A stretch of DNA of 64,000 nucleotides from Mucilaginibacter aquariorum (GCF_024498135.1 NZ_JANHOH010000013.1:56754-120753), one strand, 5' to 3'. Shown: positions 27,200 through 35,408, counted from the first letter of the stretch. Made by a program: numbers and translations. The notes: a model not told the origin generated them from the sequence alone.

Positions 27200-27545
27200 A
27201 TGCTAAGCATTGGCCCGCTCAATTGCCGCGGGAGGGCTGTTACTTTGTCTTGATACAAAGTAACCAAAAATCAAGTCGGCAAAAAGGCTTCTCTGCCGCA
27301 CATGGCCTTTGCCCCGCAAATCGGCCAGAACCACGGGCTGGAATCTTTTGCCCCACTGGCGTTCGCTCTTAGGCCTCCGCTTCAGCAAAATTTCCTATGC
27401 CCCTGCCACGCACAAAGGCCACCATTGTTCTGCCCGCTTTCGCCCGAAGCTGTTTTGCCGACCGGGAGAGGAAAGGAAATCCTGTCATCCTTCAATCAAG
27501 AAAATCAAGGTTCAGAATCTGCGTTAGGGATAGGAGCGGATACCG
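27200..27545. repeat. Long repetitive intergenic element with TTACTTTGT palindrome
   Basis: Contains the perfect inverted repeat TTACTTTGT-CTTGAT-ACAAAGTAA (27240-27263) followed by CCAAAAATCAAG. I recognise this as a widely repeated Sphingobacteriaceae sequence whose translations (…LIFGYFVSRQSNS on the minus strand) appear as spurious proteins. Several open frames cross it on both strands, none with gene-like composition or start signals. Confidence 0.6.
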
Positions 27546-27705
27546 GCCCTGCGCCTAATGCCCGTGCAGTATGAGCGCATAGCCCGGGCCGCAGGCAACG
27601 CCCTTATGCAGTTTGCAGTTTTTAGTTTGCAGTTTGCATGCATTTCAAAGAAGCTTTTACACCTATAGTTCAGTGAAAAAGTGTGCAAAATTGCCTAATT
27701 CTGCG

Positions 27706-27713
27706 TACTTTTG
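27706..27713 (+). promoter_or_regulatory. -7 element of glnS promoter
   Basis: TACTTTTG fits TAnnTTTG, 19 bases before the glnS ATG. The -33 element is not clear. Confidence 0.45.
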
Positions 27714-27732
27714 CACCCTGTTACAAACAACC

Positions 27733-29391
27733 ATGAGCGAAGAAAGATCACTGAATTTTATAGAGGAAATTGTTGAGGGCGATATTGCCGCGGGTAAAAA
27801 TGGGGGCAGGGTTTTAACCCGTTTCCCGCCGGAGCCTAACGGCTACCTGCACATTGGGCACGCGAAAGCCATATGCCTTAACTTTGGACTCGCACAAAAA
27901 TATAACGGTAAAACCAACCTGCGTTTCGACGATACCAACCCGGTTAAGGAAGACGTAGAATATGTTGACAGCATAAAAGAGGATGTGAAATGGCTGGGCT
28001 TTGAATGGGCCAATGAGCTGTATGCATCTGATTATTTTGATAAACTTTACGACCTGGCCGTGGAGCTGATCAAGCAAGGCCTTGCTTATGTTGATGATAG
28101 CAGCGCCGAAGAAATTGCCATACAAAAAGGTACGCCTACAGAGCCCGGTGTAGCTAACCAATATCGCAGTCGCACGGTAGAAGAGAACCTGCAGCTGTTT
28201 GCCGAAATGAAGGATGGGAAATATCCTGACGCCGCTAAGGTTTTACGTGCCAAGGTGGATATGGCATCGACCAATATGCACCTGCGCGACCCGCTGATGT
28301 ACCGCATTAAGCACACGCATCATCACCGTACCGGCGATACCTGGTGTATTTACCCGATGTACGATTTTGCGCACGGCCAAAGCGATGCCATTGAAAAAAT
28401 TACCCACTCGATTTGTACGGTTGAGTTTATACCTCACCGCCCGCTTTACGATTGGTTTATTGAGAAACTATCGCTGTTCCCGAGCAAGCAATACGAGTTT
28501 GCCCGCCTTAACCTTAACTATACCGTAATGAGCAAGCGCAAGCTGCTGCAACTGGTAGAGGAAGGCCATGTAGACGGATGGGACGACCCGCGAATGCCAA
28601 CCATAAGTGGTTTGCGCCGCCGTGGTTATACGCCTGCCAGTATCCGCGAGTTTTGCGAACGGATTGGTGTGGCCAAGCGCGAAAACATGATAGACGTTGG
28701 TTTGCTGGAGTTCTGCATCCGCGAAGACCTGAACAAAACCGCATGGCGCCGTATGGCTGTGCTTGATCCGGTTAAGCTGGTGATTGATAACTATCCGGAA
28801 GGAAAAACAGAGATCTTCCATGGCGAAAACAACCCCGAGGTTGAAGGTGGCGATGGCAGCCGCGAGTTTCCGTTTGGCCGCGAGCTTTGGATAGAGCGCG
28901 ACGACTTTATGGAAGAGCCAACCAAGAAATATTTCCGTTTGGGTATTGGCCTGATGGTTCGCCTGAAAAGTGCTTATATTATAAAAGGCGAGAGCGTTGT
29001 TAAAGATGCTGAGGGCAACATTACCGAGATCCATTGCTCGTACATCCCCGAATCGCAAAGTGGCAACGATACCAGCGGTATCAACGTGAAGGGTACCATC
29101 CACTGGGTGAGTGCCGACCATGCCAAGAGTGTTGAGGTGCGCCTGTACGACCGCCTGTTCCAGGTGGAAGACCCAGGCAACGAGGATGGCGACTTTAAGG
29201 AATACATTAACCCAAACAGCCTGCACATATTACCAACCGTGCATGTTGAACCAGACCTGGTTAACGCCAAGGTTGGTACACCGGTTCAGTTTATGCGGAA
29301 GGGTTACTTTACGCTTGATAAAAACTCTACGCCAGATAAGTTAGTGTTTAACCGCACTGTTACTTTGAAGGATGGGTGGGTGAAGAAATAG
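27733..29391 (+). CDS. glnS: Glutaminyl-tRNA synthetase
   Basis: 552 residues from the ATG at 27733 (MSEERSLNF). The same frame is open to 27613, but that stretch lacks the family sequence and contains the promoter. Class I motifs: PEPNGYLHIGHAKA (HIGH, 40-43) and VMSKRKL (about 265). A catalytic core, then two C-terminal beta-barrel anticodon-binding domains, as in GlnRS. The C-terminal order and PEPNGYLHIGH, with Glu-Pro, favour GlnRS over bacterial GluRS. It charges tRNA-Gln directly, so no amidotransferase route is required for it. Confidence 0.95.
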   Translation: MSEERSLNFIEEIVEGDIAAGKNGGRVLTRFPPEPNGYLHIGHAKAICLNFGLAQKYNGKTNLRFDDTNPVKEDVEYVDSIKEDVKWLGFEWANELYASDYFDKLYDLAVELIKQGLAYVDDSSAEEIAIQKGTPTEPGVANQYRSRTVEENLQLFAEMKDGKYPDAAKVLRAKVDMASTNMHLRDPLMYRIKHTHHHRTGDTWCIYPMYDFAHGQSDAIEKITHSICTVEFIPHRPLYDWFIEKLSLFPSKQYEFARLNLNYTVMSKRKLLQLVEEGHVDGWDDPRMPTISGLRRRGYTPASIREFCERIGVAKRENMIDVGLLEFCIREDLNKTAWRRMAVLDPVKLVIDNYPEGKTEIFHGENNPEVEGGDGSREFPFGRELWIERDDFMEEPTKKYFRLGIGLMVRLKSAYIIKGESVVKDAEGNITEIHCSYIPESQSGNDTSGINVKGTIHWVSADHAKSVEVRLYDRLFQVEDPGNEDGDFKEYINPNSLHILPTVHVEPDLVNAKVGTPVQFMRKGYFTLDKNSTPDKLVFNRTVTLKDGWVKK

Positions 29392-29408
29392 TTTGCAGTT
29401 AAAAGTGG

Positions 29409-29446
29409 GCGGTTAGCAGTATTAATTTATTGCTAACCGCTTTTTT
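29409..29446 (+). terminator. Intrinsic terminator of glnS
   Basis: Perfect ten-base arms GCGGTTAGCA (29409-29418) and TGCTAACCGC (29431-29440) followed by TTTTTT. Confidence 0.9.
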
Positions 29447-29480
29447 GTGCAAACTGCAAACAGGCAACTGCCAACTCTCT

Positions 29481-30308
29481 TTAATATTTCTGATAAACAT
29501 TAAACAGCACATCCAGATCAAACTGTGTTAGCCGGGTGGAATCTTCCCGTTGTACAAAGTGGCGTTTAAAGGCACCGATGGCAGCGGGAAGGTTACGGGT
29601 ATCATAACCGATTAGCCGTAGGGCGGTAGCGCTGTCGAAATTAACAGGGGCGGGTACTATGATGATATCTGAATAATAGCCAAATCCTTTTTTTGCCAGT
29701 AACTCCCAGGGGAACAAGATGCCCGGATCTGGTTTGCGGCCGGGGGCAATATCACCGTGGCCAATAAAGTTTGCTGTTGGGATGTTGTAGTCCTTTTTTA
29801 GCTTGGCCAGCAGTGTAAGCAAGCTGTTCATTTGCGCCGTGCTGAAGGGCTCGTTCCCTTTATTATCCAGCTCGATACCTATCGAGCAGCTATTCATATC
29901 GCTGATGCTGCCCCATTTGCTTATACCGGCATGCCAGGCGCGCATATAGTCGTTTAGCATATGCACCACCTTGCCATCTTTACCTATTACATAATGCGCG
30001 CTCACCTGTGGTTTTACTAAAGTGAAAGTCCGCAGGGTTTGCCCTGTCGAATCTTGCGCGGTGTAGTGGATAATAACATAGTTGGGCTTACGCAGGTTAA
30101 AGTTAACCGTGCCTACCCACTCGGACGGGATGGGCTTGCCAAGGCTATCTGAAAGCATGGCCGGGCTCTCGGCAAGCAAAGCCTGACTGAGCGAATCGGC
30201 ATGCTCGCTGTAAATTTTATTTGTTGCCGCATAAGGGCTCAGCACTTTTTTTGAACAGGCAGAGAAGATGGTAACGGTAAGGAGTAGCAGTATCAGGCGG
30301 TTTTTCAT
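29481..30308 (-). CDS. N-acetylmuramoyl-L-alanine amidase, lipoprotein (amidase_2)
   Basis: 275 residues from the ATG at 30308 (MKNRLILLLL); the longer frame to 30365 adds a polar stretch before the signal. Lipobox FSACSKK places the acylated Cys near residue 18. Zinc ligands and catalytic residues of the AmpD/amidase_2 fold are visible: IIHYTAQ, HAGISKWG, GIELDNKG (Glu) and IGHGDIAPGRKPDPG (His and Asp). It cleaves the amide between muramic acid and the stem peptide, probably in peptidoglycan recycling or remodelling at the outer membrane's inner face. Confidence 0.92.
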   Translation of the reverse strand: MKNRLILLLLTVTIFSACSKKVLSPYAATNKIYSEHADSLSQALLAESPAMLSDSLGKPIPSEWVGTVNFNLRKPNYVIIHYTAQDSTGQTLRTFTLVKPQVSAHYVIGKDGKVVHMLNDYMRAWHAGISKWGSISDMNSCSIGIELDNKGNEPFSTAQMNSLLTLLAKLKKDYNIPTANFIGHGDIAPGRKPDPGILFPWELLAKKGFGYYSDIIIVPAPVNFDSATALRLIGYDTRNLPAAIGAFKRHFVQREDSTRLTQFDLDVLFNVYQKY

Positions 30309-30377
30309 AGTTGATGCTAAATTAGCAAATTTTGTGCCTTGAATGGTGGGGGAGCGAATTTGCAACCATCACCGCCA

Positions 30378-30456
30378 CGTCTTTGCGAGGTACGAAGCAA
30401 TCTCCCGATAGGCTAATCCCACTTGTCATTTCGAACGAGGTACGAGGAGAAATCTT
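30378..30456. repeat. Interspersed repeat pair (unit B then unit A)
   Basis: CGTCTTTGCGAGGTACGAAG...AATCTC (30378-30404) and GTCATTTCGAACGAGG...GAAATCTT (30425-30456). Same units as at 27064-27144 but in the other order. The end of unit A touches the fragment at 30457-30540. Confidence 0.75.
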
Positions 30457-30540
30457 GTTCGAGCAGTAGGCTTTAGTAGCTATTGGTTTTGCTTGCGCGA
30501 TGGTGGCTGATAATAGTAGGATGGGAATTAGTAGTTTCAT
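30457..30540 (-). pseudogene. Possible 5' remnant of an exported gene, cut by a repeat
   Basis: On the minus strand, the ATG at 30540 opens MKLLIPILLLSATIAQAKPI, a textbook signal peptide, followed by ATKAYCSN. The frame then runs straight into repeat units A and B and stops inside them at 30322. This looks like a small exported protein whose 3' part was replaced when the repeats arrived. Too short to be sure it was ever a gene. Confidence 0.4.
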
Positions 30541-30595
30541 TGTTTAGGATTTGTTGGGTGAATGTAGGAAGAATTGAATAAACGGAAAAGGGACT

Positions 30596-30892
30596 TTAAT
30601 CCCTAATAGCCATGAGGAAGTGCAATAAATCAACCGCCCCTGTTTTATCTGTAAATTCAATGCCATCAAACTCATGCCATGTGGGGGCGATCGCGTTATC
30701 CCATTTATCGAAGTGCAGTTCTGGTAAATTCCATTTATCTGCATAGAACCAAGTGTCATCAATTAGTTTTGAACGGGTTGCAGCTTCTATTTCTGCTAAC
30801 GCGATACTTGTTGGATTATTGAGGATTATGAAGCTGTGATTTTTATAGTTGGCGCCATCGCGGTAGAGGTAGGAAAGTTTGATGTTTGGCAT
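30596..30892 (-). CDS. Conserved hypothetical protein, 98 residues
   Basis: Starting MPNIKLSYLYRDGANYKNHS; the frame extends to 30973, but the upstream part overlaps the operator of the divergent XRE gene and has no family look. The sequence is rich in Trp and acidic residues (DDTWFYADKWNLPELHFDKWD, ending AVDLLHFLMAI), and I recognise the type as a hypothetical family frequent in Bacteroidota, without known function. It is divergent from the controller gene, with 79 bases between them. Confidence 0.7.
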   Translation of the reverse strand: MPNIKLSYLYRDGANYKNHSFIILNNPTSIALAEIEAATRSKLIDDTWFYADKWNLPELHFDKWDNAIAPTWHEFDGIEFTDKTGAVDLLHFLMAIRD

Positions 30893-30923
30893 TGGGCTAA
30901 GATAATTAAATAAATATAAATGA

Positions 30924-30949
30924 CACTTATAGTCCGTTGACTTATAGTC
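30924..30949 (+). promoter_or_regulatory. C-box-like operator of the controller gene
   Basis: Two copies of ACTTATAGTC, at 30925-30934 and 30940-30949, exactly 15 bases apart and joined by CGTTG. Each copy is near-palindromic (GACT...AGTC half-sites). From memory, operators of restriction-modification C proteins, such as C.Esp1396I and C.AhdI types, have this same box and CGTG-like spacer. It lies 23 bases before the ATG of a C-like XRE gene. Confidence 0.75.
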
Positions 30950-30971
30950 GACAATAACCCAACTTGCTTGC

Positions 30972-31193
30972 ATGAGTATTAAGGTGAAAGTTGGGCAACG
31001 AATAAAAGAACTACGTAATGAAATTGGAATTTCTCAGGAGGCGTTAGCTAACAAAGCAGAAATAGACAGGACCTATGTTACGGATGTTGAGAATGGCCGT
31101 CGTAATATATCTATTGAGAATTTGGAGAAGCTTGTCAATGCTTTAGAAATCCCATTTAAAGACTTCTTCAACTCCCCTAATTTTAATAAATAA
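30972..31193 (+). CDS. XRE-family controller (C-protein-like) regulator
   Basis: 73 residues: a single helix-turn-helix domain with GQRIKELRNEIGISQEALA, DRTYVTDVENGRRN and LEKLVNALEI. Size and motif order (DRTYVxxVExGxRN) match controller proteins of type II restriction-modification systems, which bind C-boxes, activate their own operon and then repress it. A matching C-box lies just upstream. The stop overlaps the ATG of the next gene (TAATG), as C genes often overlap restriction genes. The autogenous timing role is inferred from these features. Confidence 0.85.
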   Translation: MSIKVKVGQRIKELRNEIGISQEALANKAEIDRTYVTDVENGRRNISIENLEKLVNALEIPFKDFFNSPNFNK

Positions 31194-33187
31194 TGGGAGC
31201 ATTTTATTCAAATACCATTGTGGAATTTCTTAGGGAAGACACTTTGAAAATAAGTGGTTCTCTTTCACACGAAGCAGGATTGGCTGGGTTTTATGATCAG
31301 AAACATACACAAACACTTTCATGGAATGAGGAAATAACCTTATTAAAGTCTTCTTTACAACAGCTTTGTTTAACAGAAAATAACTCAGGCAATTGGGGTA
31401 TATTACTTGAATATCCAATTGCGAGAAGACAAAAAAGGATTGATGTAGTAATCGTTGCAAATAATGTAGTTATAGTAATTGAATTTAAAATTGGCAAAGC
31501 CGATTATTTAAATGGCGATAAAGAACAAGTATTAGATTATTGCTTAGACTTAAGAGATTTTCATTTTGAATCGAGAGACAAAATTATTGTTCCATTTTTA
31601 TTAGCTACAGATGGTAAAAGTATAGAAAATGACTTTTTTAATATTGACGATCTTGTTAAAGAACTTGTAATCGTTAATGCATTAAATTTAACCGAAAACA
31701 TAATTCATGCTATAAACAAATGGAATGATATTGCTACTCTTTCGGACTATAAGAAGTGGAATAATAGCGATTACTTTCCTACACCAACAATCGTTGAAGC
31801 GGCACAAGCATTGTATTCTGGTAAATCCGTGATTGAAATATCTCAATCACATGCGCGAAAAAAAAATTTAACTAAAACCTCTAAGGCCGTTGTAGATGCT
31901 ATTAAATCGGCAAGGCTTAAGAATGAAAAAATTATATGTTTTATAACAGGTGTTCCGGGTGCTGGTAAAACATTAGCAGGCTTAAATATTGCACACGATA
32001 AAGAACTTCAAGGTGAGGGCAAATCATTAGCTACTTTTTTATCGGGAAATGCACCACTAATCAAAGTATTAAAAAAAGCTCTTTCAAACGATGCTTTTAA
32101 AAAAATTAAAAAAGATGATAAGACCGCTAAACAAAAAAGTACTGATCGGATTATTTCATTTATTGAAAATGCACATGGATTTTTAGAAGAGTATTTTGAA
32201 GACAAGGAGAAAATACCCAATAATAAAATTGTAATTTTTGATGAGGCTCAAAGGGCCTGGGATGCCGAGCAATCAAAGAAAAAATTTAAGCGCAATTTCT
32301 CTGAGGCTGAGATGATACTTGAAATAATGAGCAGGCATCAAGATTGGTCTGTGATTGTTGCCTTGGTTGGTGGTGGTCAAGAAATCAACAAGGGAGAAGC
32401 TGGATTACCAGAATGGGGTAGGGCTATTGAACAAAAGTTTGGTAATTGGAAAATTTATATATCGCCACAATTAAAAATAGGAAATCATAGTACTGGGAAT
32501 TTAAGCTTGTTTGAACACCCACCCCAAAACTTGTCTATTATTGAAAACGAGGCTTTACATCTGGATGTATCTATTCGCTCATTTAAGGCGGAAAAGTTAT
32601 CCTTATGGGTAAGTTTAATTTTAAATAATAATCAGATTGAAGCAAGTAAAATATTCAATTCCGACCTTACTAAATACAAAATAGCATTAACAAGAGATTT
32701 AAGCACCGCAAAAAATTGGCTAAGATCAAATTGTAAGGGAACACGCAGAATGGGATTGGTAGCTACATCTGGTGCAAGAAGATTAATGCCATACGGGTTC
32801 GATATTAGAATGCCATTAGAAGAAGCCGAATGGTTTTTGAACGACAGGAATGATGTTCGCTCATCTTATTATTTAGAACTCGCCGCAACTGAATATAGAA
32901 TTCAAGGATTAGAGTTAGATTGGGTTGGGTTATGTTGGGATTTAGACCTCAGAAGAAATAAAGATGTTTGGGATTTTAAAACCTTTAGTGGAACTAAATG
33001 GCAAAACGTTAAAGCTTTAGAAAAACAGCAATTTTTTATAAATAAGTATAGGGTGCTATTGACTCGCGCCAGAGAAGGCATGATTATTTTTGTTCCGCCC
33101 GGTGACGTCAAAGACCCAACAAGAAAGCCTTCTGACTATAATCAAATAGCGGATTATCTTATATCCTGTGGTGTTAAAGAAATATAG
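31193..33187 (+). CDS. PD-(D/E)XK nuclease-like / DUF2075 superfamily-1 ATPase fusion
   Basis: 664 residues. N-terminal part: RIDVVIVANNVVIVIEFK gives D84, E97 and K99, followed by Q112xxxY116, the pattern of a PD-(D/E)XK nuclease. C-terminal DUF2075-type motor: Walker A GVPGAGKT (253-260), Walker B VIFDEAQRAWD (347-357), a motif III-like LVGGGQEINKGEAG (391-404), YRIQGLELDW (568-577) and VLLTRAREG (621-629, arginine finger motif). All key residues look intact. It is coupled to the controller gene, is visibly AT-rich compared with its surroundings, and has no methyltransferase nearby. A defence or DNA-processing nuclease-helicase is inferred; the target is unknown. Confidence 0.8.
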   Translation: MGAFYSNTIVEFLREDTLKISGSLSHEAGLAGFYDQKHTQTLSWNEEITLLKSSLQQLCLTENNSGNWGILLEYPIARRQKRIDVVIVANNVVIVIEFKIGKADYLNGDKEQVLDYCLDLRDFHFESRDKIIVPFLLATDGKSIENDFFNIDDLVKELVIVNALNLTENIIHAINKWNDIATLSDYKKWNNSDYFPTPTIVEAAQALYSGKSVIEISQSHARKKNLTKTSKAVVDAIKSARLKNEKIICFITGVPGAGKTLAGLNIAHDKELQGEGKSLATFLSGNAPLIKVLKKALSNDAFKKIKKDDKTAKQKSTDRIISFIENAHGFLEEYFEDKEKIPNNKIVIFDEAQRAWDAEQSKKKFKRNFSEAEMILEIMSRHQDWSVIVALVGGGQEINKGEAGLPEWGRAIEQKFGNWKIYISPQLKIGNHSTGNLSLFEHPPQNLSIIENEALHLDVSIRSFKAEKLSLWVSLILNNNQIEASKIFNSDLTKYKIALTRDLSTAKNWLRSNCKGTRRMGLVATSGARRLMPYGFDIRMPLEEAEWFLNDRNDVRSSYYLELAATEYRIQGLELDWVGLCWDLDLRRNKDVWDFKTFSGTKWQNVKALEKQQFFINKYRVLLTRAREGMIIFVPPGDVKDPTRKPSDYNQIADYLISCGVKEI

Positions 33188-33204
33188 TAGCTTGGTATGT
33201 AATA

Positions 33205-33241
33205 ATATCCAGAGTTGTGATGACCGGTTAACTCTGGATAT
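33205..33241 (+). terminator. Hairpin at the end of the nuclease-helicase gene
   Basis: Perfect 12-base arms ATATCCAGAGTT (33205-33216) and AACTCTGGATAT (33230-33241), 13-base loop, 17 bases after the stop. No strong T-run follows, so termination could be weak. Confidence 0.6.
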
Positions 33242-33717
33242 TGATTCCGGAATTTTTTCAGAAAATTTCTTTTCAGTGGTTTTTGAAAGGAGCCTTCTCA
33301 AAAGAACATTTACAAAGAAAATGCAATTTAACCTTACTTAAATATACAGACTATTTAATTGCTCATTACAAATCAAATTATAGAGAAGCGTAAGTAAAAT
33401 TAGGACTACCACTTAAGGTCGTTATTTGCGGTTTTACCTTGTTCCACTCCGGAACAAAATGGAATAAACCCTAAATTAACAATCGGCTATAAATCAAATG
33501 TACAAATAACTACTTCAGTTTGTGGTTACCCTCATATACCCAAAACAGGGCGAAATAAAGTCGAAAAAGAGCTAAAAAAGGCGTTTTTACAGGTGTTCAG
33601 TTTTGGTGATTTCCGGAAAAAGCGGAACAAAACCGGTTTTATATAAAGCGCTTATTATCAATGCATTTGAGCGTTCACGCGTGTTCACATGCGTGAACAT
33701 GAACACCTACCCATATC
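33242..33717. other. AT-rich gap with nested GTTCAC inverted repeats
   Basis: No supported gene. A 53-codon open stretch (33232-33393) has no start codon. At 33673-33706 lie GTTCACGC/GCGTGAAC arms nested with GTGTTCA/TGAACAC; related arms occur at 60457-60482. The sequence may include the right end of an acquired segment, but I see no integrase or direct repeat marking one. Confidence 0.5.
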
Positions 33718-34083
33718 CTAATACTGCCCGATAGACAATAGCACTAATGTGCAGGCGTAATCGGTTGCTATGCCGTTTTCGTGGGCAAGGCGGCGTAGAT
33801 GGGAGTTTTCGGTACCGGGGTTAAATATGATGCGTTTGGGGTGGGTTTGTATAATATAATCGTACAGGCTCTCCTGTTTCTGGGGGCCCACATATAGGGT
33901 TATAGTATCAATATCGGTATGGATAGTTTCGGGTTTTTCAATAGGTACACCGGCAACTTCGCCGGTTTTAATGCCTACGTTAACAATGGTGTGCCCGCTG
34001 CGCACCAGTCGGTTGGCGGCAAGGTAAGCATATCGGCTTTGGTCGGGCGTGGCGCCCAGTATCAGTGTTTTTTTATCGGCCAT
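33718..34083 (-). CDS. CoA-binding protein (CoA_binding_2/YccU family)
   Basis: 121 residues. A Rossmann-like fold with TLILGATPDQSRYAYLAANRL (6-26), VGIKTGEVAGVP, and C-terminal IIFNPGTENSHLRR, all typical of small CoA-binding_2 proteins. Role unknown beyond CoA binding seen in structures of relatives. Monocistronic; returns to the host-like base composition after the AT-rich gap. Confidence 0.85.
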   Translation of the reverse strand: MADKKTLILGATPDQSRYAYLAANRLVRSGHTIVNVGIKTGEVAGVPIEKPETIHTDIDTITLYVGPQKQESLYDYIIQTHPKRIIFNPGTENSHLRRLAHENGIATDYACTLVLLSIGQY

Positions 34084-34340
34084 ATTGTTAAAACGTGTAA
34101 GATAGTTGTTTGGTTTGCAGTTAATAGCGAGTAATCAGCTTTTTACATGGTGGTGATTTAGTTACTTGTTTCCACTTGTGAAAGTCGCCGTATCGGGAGC
34201 GGGGAGCGGAAAAGCGATATGAGCAAACACGCCGCACCTCACTCCACACACCTCTCGCTCTAAATAAAAAATAATTTAAAATGTTTTCTGGCCTCGCTCG
34301 TCTTTATATTTAAACACGCAATAAATTGACAGCAGCCGCA

Positions 34341-34901
34341 ATGCCCCAGGATAAAAACAGCCACATCATACAAACAATAGCTTCGTATGGTAAAAGCCTG
34401 TTGGGGTTTATTCGCAAGCGGGTTAAAAATGATGCCGATGCCGAAGACATTCTGCAGGATGTTTGGTACCAGTTTAGCAGCGTGGTAAATGCCGGGCCTA
34501 TTGAGCAAACCAGCGCGTGGCTGTACAGGGTAGCCAAAAACAAAATTATCGACAAGCATAAAAAACATACCGAAACCTTGCTTGATGATATGCTACCTGC
34601 TACCGAGGGCGAAGACGATGATGCCCCCGACTTTAAAGCCATCCTGCTTGCCGAAGCCTCTACCCCCGAAACACAGTATTTGCGCAACTTGTTTTGGGAG
34701 CAGCTTTTTATAGCACTTGACGAGTTGCCCGAAAATCAGCGGCAGGTATTTATATGGCAGGAGCTGGACGATATGCCCTTCGAGGAAATTGCAAAACTAA
34801 CGGGCGAGAACATTAACACCCTGGTATCGCGCAAGCGGTATGCGGTGCTGCACTTGCGCAAACGGCTTAAACAATTGTATAAAGAAATTACAGAATACTA
34901 A
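34341..34901 (+). CDS. ECF-type RNA polymerase sigma factor
   Basis: 186 residues from the ATG at 34341 (MPQDKNSHI); a TTG at 34326 in frame is less likely. Region 2 includes VKNDADAEDILQDVWYQF (-10 recognition and core binding), and region 4 DELPENQRQVFIWQELDDMPFEEIAKLTGENINTL-like helix-turn-helix. It directs transcription of a small regulon in response to a signal. The next gene, a small membrane protein, starts 11 bases on, possibly its regulator. Confidence 0.9.
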   Translation: MPQDKNSHIIQTIASYGKSLLGFIRKRVKNDADAEDILQDVWYQFSSVVNAGPIEQTSAWLYRVAKNKIIDKHKKHTETLLDDMLPATEGEDDDAPDFKAILLAEASTPETQYLRNLFWEQLFIALDELPENQRQVFIWQELDDMPFEEIAKLTGENINTLVSRKRYAVLHLRKRLKQLYKEITEY

Positions 34902-34912
34902 AAGGAAAGAAA

Positions 34913-35299
34913 ATGAAAAAGTTATTTTATGAACGCAGGTTCATATTTATCCCCATAGGCGTAGCAGCCATATTAGCGCTGGTAAGCTTCGTAGTAATGC
35001 AGCTTTGGAATAACCTGCTGCCCGATGTATTACACGTTACTACCATTACCTACTGGCAGGCCATGGGCATATTTGTGCTCTGCAAGATCCTCTTCGGCTT
35101 CGGGCCTAAAGGCGGGGGAGGTGCCCCGTGGATGCGCCGTAAGCATATGATGGAAGAACGGTTAAGCAGTATGTCGCCCGAAGAGCGCGAGCGCTTTAAA
35201 GAGCAGATGAAAAATCGCTGCGGCTGGGGCAAACGAGGCGTAGATTGGAAAGAAGCCTGGAAAGACGAGCCCATAGCCGTGAAAGAAACGAAGGAATAA
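34913..35299 (+). CDS. Small membrane protein downstream of sigma factor
   Basis: 128 residues with two membrane helices (about 12-32 and 46-62), a GPKGGGGAP linker and a cytoplasmic tail, ERLSSMSPEERERFKEQMKNRC, that is highly charged and helical. No classic anti-sigma zinc motif. Cotranscribed with the sigma gene after 11 bases, so a membrane regulator of the sigma factor is possible by position only. I recognise it only as a Bacteroidota hypothetical that accompanies ECF sigma genes. Confidence 0.7.
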   Translation: MKKLFYERRFIFIPIGVAAILALVSFVVMQLWNNLLPDVLHVTTITYWQAMGIFVLCKILFGFGPKGGGGAPWMRRKHMMEERLSSMSPEERERFKEQMKNRCGWGKRGVDWKEAWKDEPIAVKETKE

Positions 35300-35408
35300 G
35301 GGCATTGGAGCGGGAAGCAACGAAAGAATTAGGCGCTCCCCGCTCAAATGCTCCCCACACTTTAAATAAACATTACATACATCACCTACAACAATAAAAC
35401 AATACCCC

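Noticed and set aside
27302..27574. Open frames in the repeat region upstream of glnS
   Set aside because: They follow the repeat sequence on both strands and have no gene-like features.
28468..29226. Long open frame (252 codons) opposite glnS
   Set aside because: It lies wholly antisense to conserved glnS sequence, and its composition follows from glnS codon use.
33232..33393. 53-codon open stretch after the nuclease-helicase gene
   Set aside because: No start codon or ribosome-binding site and AT-rich; it could be a decayed gene end but cannot be supported.
34326..34340. TTG start for the sigma factor at 34326
   Set aside because: The ATG at 34341 gives the normal family N terminus.
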